A DNA stretch of 20,152 nt from Acanthaster planci (Eukaryota > Echinodermata > Asteroidea > Valvatida > Acanthasteridae): positions 1,734,484 through 1,754,635 of the forward strand of contig NW_019091380.1 of the NCBI RefSeq assembly GCF_001949145.1, read 5' to 3'. Below are positions 18,901 to 20,152 of the stretch, piece by piece. The translations under genes were made by a program, and so were the position numbers. Under the pieces are notes generated by a model. It made no database searches. It worked only from the letters and a program-made list of their open reading frames with translations, and was not told the origin of the DNA. Each line of letters starts with the position of its first letter. Position 1 is the stretch's first letter.

Positions 18901-19072
18901 CTATGGACGAAAAGCCTTAAAATACTGTCACTTACGGGTCCAAACAAGCAACAAATTCTTTCTGGAGGAGAAATGCCCCTTCTTATTTTGCTTGACCAAA
19001 CAGGCATTTTTTTTCAAAGCGCAATCAAAATCGACTCACCAGAATTGCAATCCATGCAGCTGTAGACTTCAT
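818..19072 (-). CDS. Polycystin-1 / REJ-family protein, 17 joined exons, 3' end outside window
   Basis: The join is 19072-19040, 18679-18646, 17944-17471, 16963-16845, 16393-16012, 15542-15419, 14912-14719, 12336-12201, 11337-11105, 10572-10409, 9606-8946, 8569-8379, 7314-7179, 6712-6260, 5778-1996, 1360-1198, 916-818. Every junction keeps one open frame (7,379 coding bases, about 2,460 residues). All introns are GT-AG except intron 3, which looks GC-AG. Domain order is: signal peptide, unnamed module x2, WSC, PKD A, PKD B with a third module inside it, PKD C and D, a run of further PKD-like repeats, then REJ. In known polycystin-1 proteins this ectodomain precedes GAIN/GPS, PLAT and an 11-helix membrane region, which would lie beyond position 1. 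The gene lacks the leucine-rich repeats and C-type lectin of vertebrate polycystin-1 in the part visible. Likely role is an adhesion or ligand-sensing receptor, as in sperm REJ proteins or polycystin-1; this is inference from family. No transcript evidence was available. Confidence 0.88.
1198..1360 (-). CDS. Exon 16: REJ domain, middle part
   Basis: Acceptor ttcgtttgtgtag, donor GATCAG|gtattt; phase 1 in, phase 2 out. Encodes MLNVTSGTMVMDTYYM, YELKLIVFKDTRQAEF, then YVATGSPPRMEI. This is the typical REJ pattern of a strand ending L-x-V-x-K/D-x-R followed by a V-x-x-G-S-P-P turn before the NC-containing motif. Reading continues open past the donor, but only the donor at 1197 gives the right phase for exon 17. 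Confidence 0.88.
1361..1995 (-). other. Intron 15
   Basis: GT-AG intron in phase 1 within the REJ module. Nothing else recognised. Confidence 0.75.
1996..5778 (-). CDS. Exon 15: giant exon with PKD array, large glycosylated insert and start of REJ
   Basis: 3,783 bp, 1,261 codons, phase 1 in and out; acceptor with a long T tract (ttcattgacag), donor ATGGAG|gtgagt. It completes PKD D (EKIGYYPVIVNASN), then encodes about seven further PKD-like repeats of about 85-110 residues. Their closing strands read GFYDLELTTWN, RDYNITIHAT, GPYSTFVNIS, GTYYVSVVAYN, GHYNVTIRIWN and GVYTITLNVSN. The clearest core is YEIDFGDG near 4380. A repeat with core LTYTWDFGD (about 3990) is interrupted by about 280 residues. 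REJ begins near 2665 with PEVNVRDNNGCDQYY and continues with LRYVWMCRR. A long 3.6-kb exon coding for the PKD repeats is also a feature of human PKD1 (exon 15) as I recall. Confidence 0.92.
5779..6259 (-). other. Intron 14
   Basis: GT-AG intron in phase 1 with a pure T tract (on the minus strand) next to its acceptor. Nothing else recognised. Confidence 0.75.
6260..6712 (-). CDS. Exon 14: PKD repeat D core plus Thr/Pro-rich N-glycosylated insert
   Basis: Acceptor ttttcattcatgcag, donor ACAATG|gtatgc; phase 1 in and out, 151 codons, residues about 961-1112. TNVTYEINIGDGIVPTFF is the I-G-D-G core of repeat D. After LLYEPPPPTTTVEP the sequence becomes low-complexity and rich in Thr, Pro and N-x-S/T sites (NCT, NVT, NGT, NMT, NLT, NET and others). 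It contains two cysteines, NCTF and WVCVN, about 75 residues apart. The closing PKD strand is completed by exon 15 (VYTVYEKIGYYPVIV). The insert is therefore about 110 residues between the core and closing strands of one PKD repeat. A mucin-like spacer is the likely character; a folded piece held by the two cysteines is possible. Confidence 0.88.
6713..7178 (-). other. Intron 13
   Basis: GT-AG intron in phase 1 inside PKD D, just before its I-G-D-G core. Nothing else recognised. Confidence 0.72.
7179..7314 (-). CDS. Exon 13: junction of PKD C and PKD D
   Basis: Acceptor tttctttcctcacag (strong), donor CGCTGG|gtaagt (strong); phase 0 in, phase 1 out. Encodes HYVVLQHRIQEFEWKD, the closing strand of repeat C and the opening strand of D, then PITPKIFGSETVINFGMTLG, which runs into GTNVTYE of exon 14. 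The exon is short but has strong splice sites on both sides. Confidence 0.88.
7315..8378 (-). other. Intron 12
   Basis: 1.06-kb GT-AG intron in phase 0 near the end of PKD C. AT-rich; no element or exon recognised. Confidence 0.72.
8379..8569 (-). CDS. Exon 12: PKD repeat C
   Basis: Acceptor atcttcaccctatag, donor TATGAA|gtgggt; phase 1 in, phase 0 out. Encodes VVTEEQILTVNPHLGT, EVTYHWFFGNGDEH, then NYTWMDDGVYNITLRAYND. These are the Y-x-W-x-F-G-N-G core and the Y-x-x-x-G-x-Y-x-V-x-x-x-A-x-N strand of an uninterrupted PKD repeat, the cleanest in the protein. An alternative donor four bases downstream (GTGG|gtaact) would break phase with exon 13, so GAA|gtgggt is preferred. Confidence 0.88.
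8570..8945 (-). other. Intron 11
   Basis: GT-AG intron in phase 1 at the boundary of PKD B and PKD C. Nothing else recognised. Confidence 0.72.
8946..9606 (-). CDS. Exon 11: module copy 3 with six-Cys insert, then end of PKD B
   Basis: Phase 0 in (acceptor cctttacgtgaag, somewhat weak), phase 1 out (CTTCTAG|gtgagt); residues about 632-852. It opens with VYRPRC, then a six-cysteine stretch with NEVYCHRTASCHRP and KTCEDAGRFSF. The module body follows: VDVQAGDVIGWYN matches the GDxIGW strand of copies 1 and 2, and HSYKHALKAHVV matches their terminal RAYSxxA strand. Then comes HNYTWPESRRNISIN and NNLASGIW, the Y-x-x-x-x-x-x-x-I-x-A-x-N strand of a PKD repeat, closing repeat B started in exon 9. 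GC content is clearly higher here than in flanking introns. The six-cysteine part resembles an LDLa-sized knot, but I cannot assign it. Confidence 0.88.
9607..10408 (-). other. Intron 10
   Basis: GT-AG intron in phase 0 within module copy 3. Contains a stretch near 10110-10330 with repeated GTGGCTGTGGCTGTG / CAGCCG words and a CACGTG E-box at about 9692. Short ORFs here show no family resemblance. Confidence 0.68.
10409..10572 (-). CDS. Exon 10: unnamed module copy 3, N-terminal third, inside PKD B
   Basis: Acceptor tctatttcgtgtag, donor CTTCAG|gtgtgc; phase 1 in, phase 0 out. Encodes DAATLSYGQMLDQ, then SRVYLMINSVIQHDGRIVAWE and TTGTVTLQ. SRVYLMI and DGRIVAW align with NRLYIF and YGRIKGW of copy 1, and the cysteine before the glycine is replaced by aspartate. 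No ORF of useful length marks this exon. It was found from its splice sites and its fit to exons 9 and 11. Confidence 0.83.
10573..11104 (-). other. Intron 9
   Basis: GT-AG intron in phase 1 that separates PKD B's core from the inserted module copy 3. Nothing else recognised. Confidence 0.72.
11105..11337 (-). CDS. Exon 9: end of PKD repeat A and first half of PKD repeat B
   Basis: Acceptor ctctttgattgcag, donor GCAGAGG|gtaaag; phase 2 in, phase 1 out. Begins KPGTYSISATATDLW, the G-x-Y strand that ends repeat A, then NQTISVTVE. A new repeat follows: VQVDCPLAVEYDHRFGCDF, then GTNLSATVDFQDGRVVTF, the counterpart of the F-G-D-G core. The expected closing strand of repeat B does not follow here. 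It is found at the end of exon 11, after a copy of the unnamed module. Two cysteines (VDC, FGC) are close enough to pair. Confidence 0.88.
11424..11757. mobile_element. Fold-back / MITE-like element
   Basis: Two nested signals. First, TTAACCCTAAC at 11426-11436 is matched in inverted orientation by GTTAGGGTTAA at 11639-11649. Flanking similarity continues inward (CCCTACC, CACACA, AACACC on the left, and the complement on the right, with an extra ~20 bases). Second, directly adjacent, a hairpin with 26-base arms (11665-11690 and 11703-11728, one mismatch, 12-base loop) has weaker similarity extending outward to about 11757. No open reading frame. This looks like a non-autonomous DNA element, or two abutting ones; family not identified. 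Confidence 0.55.
11665..11728. repeat. Inverted repeat with 26-bp arms and 12-bp loop
   Basis: Left arm starts CCTGACGTTTCAAACT and the right arm ends AGTTTGAAACGTCAGG, with TTCACAGGAGAG between. One mismatch (C/T) would be a G-U pair in RNA. The GACGTTTC core recurs in short invertebrate interspersed repeats as I recall. Confidence 0.85.
12201..12336 (-). CDS. Exon 8: PKD repeat A, first part
   Basis: Acceptor cttattccccaatag, donor TACAA|gtaggt; phase 1 in, phase 2 out. Encodes LEVCYQPVDMVG, then GTGVTYDFYYGDGFSN and SHKY. The YDFYYGDG segment is the Y-x-W/F-x-F-G-D-G core of a PKD repeat, and HKYNKPGTYSI, formed across the junction with exon 9, is the H-x-Y-x-x-P-G-x-Y strand. Both splice sites are good. 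It stands alone between a 2.4-kb and a 0.9-kb intron. Confidence 0.88.
12337..14718 (-). other. Intron 7, the longest intron, repeat-rich
   Basis: 2.4-kb GT-AG intron in phase 1 between WSC and PKD A. Holds a tRNA-derived SINE (about 13325-13515), four exact TAGGCCTA palindromes, a G10 run near 14150 and an AAAAATGGCGGC-like (YY1-type) motif in the gene's sense near 13866-13877. No coding exon recognised. Confidence 0.75.
13325..13515 (+). mobile_element. tRNA-derived SINE
   Basis: A tRNA-like head carries a box A-like segment at about 13336-13349 (TTGGCATAGTGGTT) and a box B-like segment at 13378-13390 (GGGTTTGATTTCC, against consensus GGTTCGANTCC), at normal spacing for a polymerase III internal promoter. 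A tRNA-unrelated body follows and ends near 13500 with GGTTTTCCTCCCACCTCTAA, a tail style I associate with echinoderm SINEs. The box B deviates at the central CG, so this is an old, diverged copy. Ends are approximate, and I did not find clear target-site duplications. Confidence 0.68.
14719..14912 (-). CDS. Exon 7: WSC domain, C-terminal half, and linker to PKD A
   Basis: Acceptor ccctgactccaacag, donor TTTGGG|gtgagt; phase 2 in, phase 1 out. Encodes YAAVQEGFLCFCSQSYG, then STACADFPCPSKPLYNCGG. The C-x-C-x-x-x-Y-G and C-x-x-x-x-C-P spacing is the second half of WSC, in which cysteines end in C-G-G. After VLANKVFTTRLVL comes a short linker (FTLEELW) that joins exon 8 as the first strand of PKD repeat A. 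The intron inside WSC falls between SYT and YAAVQ. The upstream reading beyond 14912 is open for a while but is intronic. Confidence 0.9.
14913..15418 (-). other. Intron 6
   Basis: GT-AG intron in phase 2 inside the WSC domain, with AT-rich runs near 15045 and 15110. Nothing else recognised. Confidence 0.72.
15419..15542 (-). CDS. Exon 6: WSC domain, N-terminal half
   Basis: Acceptor cttctctgaacag, donor TACAC|gtgagt; phase 1 in, phase 2 out. Encodes GYKGCFLENFADREF, then MTPELCIARCAKKSYT. This is the first half of a WSC domain: YxGCF near the start, then the M-T-x-E-x-C-x-x-x-C core. WSC is a cysteine-rich, putative carbohydrate-binding domain found in yeast wall sensors and in the N-terminal region of polycystin-1, so it is a strong family marker here. 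Exon 7 completes it in frame. Confidence 0.9.
15543..16011 (-). other. Intron 5
   Basis: GT-AG intron in phase 1 between module copy 2 and the WSC domain. Nothing else recognised. Confidence 0.72.
16012..16393 (-). CDS. Exon 5: unnamed module copy 2, main body
   Basis: Acceptor acatctaaaacag, donor CCGATAG|gtatgc; phase 0 in, phase 1 out; residues about 221-348. Landmarks in order: IKGWNFW, FKAGVYK, FRLTGETEI, LYFEPGDVIGWRW, IRWGTSASEM, MRYTGHS, VGSSLARAYSLQAVI. All match copy 1 in the same order (IKGWVFY, FKPGVWR, FKLVGENTV, LFQPGDMLGF, LRYAGIS, RAYSFKAYF), so the two are a tandem domain duplication at roughly one third identity by eye. The last codon, split with exon 6, leads directly into the WSC domain. 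The shared MRYTG/LRYAG strand is a useful signature. Confidence 0.87.
16394..16844 (-). other. Intron 4
   Basis: GT-AG intron in phase 0 within module copy 2. Nothing else recognised. Confidence 0.7.
16845..16963 (-). CDS. Exon 4: unnamed module copy 2, N-terminal third
   Basis: Acceptor tttttcctgtag and donor GGTCAG|gtcagt; phase 1 in, phase 0 out. Encodes FSVDCDQEIHGPDPK, a hydrophilic stretch, then NYIMIMHSQPFTCYGQ, which aligns with NRLYIFDSTELSCYGR of copy 1. The next residues, from exon 5, are IKGW, so the intron cuts between CYGQ and IKGW. Two cysteines match the two in copy 1. Together with exon 5 it forms a cassette with phase-1 introns on both sides. Confidence 0.85.
16964..17470 (-). 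other. Intron 3, apparently GC-AG
   Basis: Donor reads AAA|gcaagt and acceptor tttttcctgtag. Contains a C9 homopolymer near 17262-17270. No mobile element recognised. Confidence 0.6.
17471..17944 (-). CDS. Exon 3: unnamed module, copy 1 (start of mature protein)
   Basis: Acceptor ttttatttaacag, phase 1 in and phase 1 out; 158 residues, about 23-181 of the protein. After EEPYCGYTEMAV come the landmarks of a module that recurs twice more: LYIFDSTELSCYGRIKGW, FKPGVW, FKLVGE, LFQPGDMLGF and, at the end, RAYSFKAYF. The pattern of alternating hydrophobic residues, glycines and a terminal AYSFKA strand suggests a beta sandwich. I do not recognise a named family. The whole module is in one exon, unlike copies 2 and 3. 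The proposed donor is GC rather than GT (CGAAA|gcaagt); no GT donor in the right phase gives a sensible end. The first cysteine pair (PYC, SCYG) may form a disulphide. Confidence 0.82.
17945..18645 (-). other. Intron 2, with an AT-rich palindrome
   Basis: GT-AG intron. The only marked structure is the near-perfect palindrome at 18453-18471 (arms CTTGATTAA / TTAATCAAG). Nothing else supported. Confidence 0.72.
18453..18471. repeat. Short palindrome, arms CTTGATTAA / TTAATCAAG
   Basis: Nineteen-base near-perfect inverted repeat with a single central A, containing two TTAAT/ATTAA cores of the kind bound by homeodomain proteins. Lies in intron 2, about 600 bp downstream of the start codon. Function is unknown; it may be chance in AT-rich sequence. 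Confidence 0.5.
18646..18679 (-). CDS. Exon 2: 34-nt micro-exon completing the signal peptide
   Basis: Flanked by an acceptor (attcatgcag) and a donor (GCGG|gtatgt). It enters in phase 0 and leaves in phase 1, exactly what exons 1 and 3 need. It encodes VSLLVIQSIFA plus one base of the next codon. With exon 1 the peptide is a hydrophobic stretch ending in SIFA, followed by EEPYCGY from exon 3, so cleavage after FA is expected. Too short for any ORF caller. I found it by searching for a phase 0/1 bridge between exons 1 and 3. The fit of phase, splice sites and signal-peptide chemistry together is the evidence. Confidence 0.75.
18680..19039 (-). other. Intron 1
   Basis: GT-AG intron separating the two halves of the signal peptide. 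AT-rich. I see no repeat, RNA or coding signal in it. Confidence 0.7.
19040..19072 (-). CDS. Exon 1 (coding part): start codon and first half of signal peptide
   Basis: Encodes MKSTAAWIAIL from an ATG at 19072-19070 and ends at a strong donor (CTG|gtgagt), phase 0. The ATG has A at -3. Joined to exon 2 it gives a complete signal peptide: a lysine n-region, a hydrophobic core and an alanine before the likely cleavage site. Another in-frame ATG lies at 19093-19091 (MWIWVNT before the chosen start), and the frame stays open well beyond it. I chose the inner ATG because it makes a compact, ordinary signal peptide. The 5' end of the transcribed exon cannot be placed. Confidence 0.72.
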
Positions 19073-20152
19073 TGTGTTGACCCAAATCCACATATTACCG
19101 ACTGATGACGTAATTATTATACGCTGATATCGCGAATCATTTATAGTTATTTCCTGACAAACGGACCCATTTCTCAGCTCCTCACGAGGAGGAAATCTGA
19201 GTTTCTTCAAAATGGCGTCCGCTCTTTCGAAACTGTGTCCTCTTATCGCGATCTTTCTGTGCAGAACTCTACGGGACGTGCACCGTATTCCATAATTGAT
19301 GAGGCCTGCATCGATTACTTTGTTACTTTGGATCCCAAACCCACCCAGTGGACAGACCCAAAGATCTGACCACAAGTATCGATTTCTGTGACGTACATTA
19401 ATGGCCATTAATAGCACGCGTTATGAAATTGGATAAAAGGCGTTCGAAAACATTACCGTGAATCTGTCGATGTGTCGCAAAACACTGCCATCGAAAACAA
19501 GTTTTAACAGGTTTATACGACATTGATCGGCCTGCAAAACATACCAAAAATATCGTAAAAAATTAAATGTTAGCAGCAAAACAAGTCCCTGAAACCGACA
19601 AATTTCGTTGTCTCGGTACTGCTTTCTTGGCTCGGAAAAGTAAGACCCTAAAATTTAGATTAGAATTGTGAATTCTGTTCTTGAGAAATGTTGACTTTCG
19701 AGCGTTTGTTAAAATTTCATTTCAGCTGTTAGGAAAAGACGTTATTCAGCTGGATACGCATAGCCTATCTCAAGTTATGAAGTTGGGATTTCAGTTATGC
19801 AAGTTAATTTTTACGATAAAAACTTTGACGACAGACAAAGTAAGTTTTTGAGCCGCATGGTAACAAAGCAAGGAGCCTTCTTTGCGATCGATGACCAACA
19901 ATAGTCAAGTTTCACAAGACATCGATGCAAATAGCCAATGGCAAACGACAACCGCCAATCAACGACGGGACATTTGCATGTTGCTGCGCACGATTATCCT
20001 CATTAGCATATACTGATAGCTCTAGTGAGGGAATTCCGGTTCGTTGTTTGGCAGCGGTCCAAGAAGTCCTCCGATGATAAAACTATAGGCCAGCTCTCCG
20101 CTCTCCTGACACTGACTTTCATTCTCCAGTCCTGGACAAAATAGTTGGAACA
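19073..20152 (-). promoter_or_regulatory. 5' upstream region; candidate promoter, start site not placed
   Basis: Runs upstream of the start codon of the minus-strand gene. Motifs that can be seen: a CRE-like TTACGTCA on the minus strand (19106-19113), a TATAATAATT-like run just upstream of it, and AAAATGGCG at about 19209-19217, a YY1-like word but in the plus orientation. No convincing TATA-initiator pair or 5' UTR intron acceptor could be fixed. The last 130 bases are open on both strands and are treated under rejected items. Confidence 0.35.

Noticed and set aside
19040-19065. Alternative frame of exon 1 giving CMDCNSEEPYCGY directly into exon 3 in phase 1
   Set aside because: It fits phase, but its frame has a stop just upstream, no start except an internal ATG and no signal peptide; the version with micro-exon 2 explains all of these.
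20022-20152. Possible last exon of another minus-strand gene (open for ~43 codons, then TAG), with a hydrophobic FIIGGLLG stretch
   Set aside because: The plus strand is also open for ~37 codons here and there is no splice site or family motif to decide; too short at the window edge.

Overview
This is a eukaryotic, intron-rich animal window. It is filled almost entirely by the 5' two-thirds of one very long gene on the minus strand. I could join 17 coding exons (19072 down to 818) with consistent splice phases. They give about 2,460 residues of a large secreted or cell-surface protein with no transmembrane segment inside the window. PKD (Ig-like polycystic kidney disease) repeats, a WSC domain and the first part of an REJ (receptor for egg jelly) module identify it as a polycystin-1 / sea-urchin-REJ family protein. 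The family's GAIN/GPS, PLAT and channel-like membrane region would lie beyond position 1. The domain style, the tRNA-derived SINE ending in a GGTTTTCCTCCCAC-type tail and many TAGGCCTA words in introns suggest a marine invertebrate deuterostome, most likely an echinoderm. That is a judgement from memory, not a database result.

Layout, in the direction of transcription (right to left): 20152-19073 is upstream sequence with weak promoter-like motifs. 19072-18646 holds two tiny exons that together encode a signal peptide. 17944-16012 holds two copies of an unnamed ~150-residue beta-rich module (motifs G-x-I-x-G-W and G-D-[VM]-[IL]-G-[WF]). 15542-14719 is a WSC domain split by a phase-2 intron. 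12336-8946 holds PKD repeat A and PKD repeat B; a third copy of the unnamed module, enlarged by a six-cysteine insert, sits inside PKD repeat B. 8569-6260 holds PKD repeats C and D, with a Thr/Pro-rich insert inside D. 5778-1996 is one giant 3,783-bp exon with the rest of the PKD array, a second and larger glycosylated insert inside a PKD repeat, and the start of REJ. 1360-1198 and 916-818 continue REJ, and the gene runs off the left edge.

Introns contain a decayed non-LTR (CR1/L2/Rex1-like) reverse transcriptase fragment at the left edge, a tRNA-derived SINE in intron 7, a fold-back (MITE-like) element with a 26-bp-arm hairpin in intron 8, and a cluster of TAGGCCTA palindromes. No RNA genes, CRISPR arrays or bacterial features were seen.

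The most unusual point is architectural. At least three PKD repeats carry foreign sequence in the same loop, after the F/Y-G-D-G strand and before the Y-x-x-x-G-x-Y strand, and one of the guests is a copy of the module that also stands free at the N-terminus. Several domain cassettes are bounded by phase-1 introns, as expected from exon shuffling.
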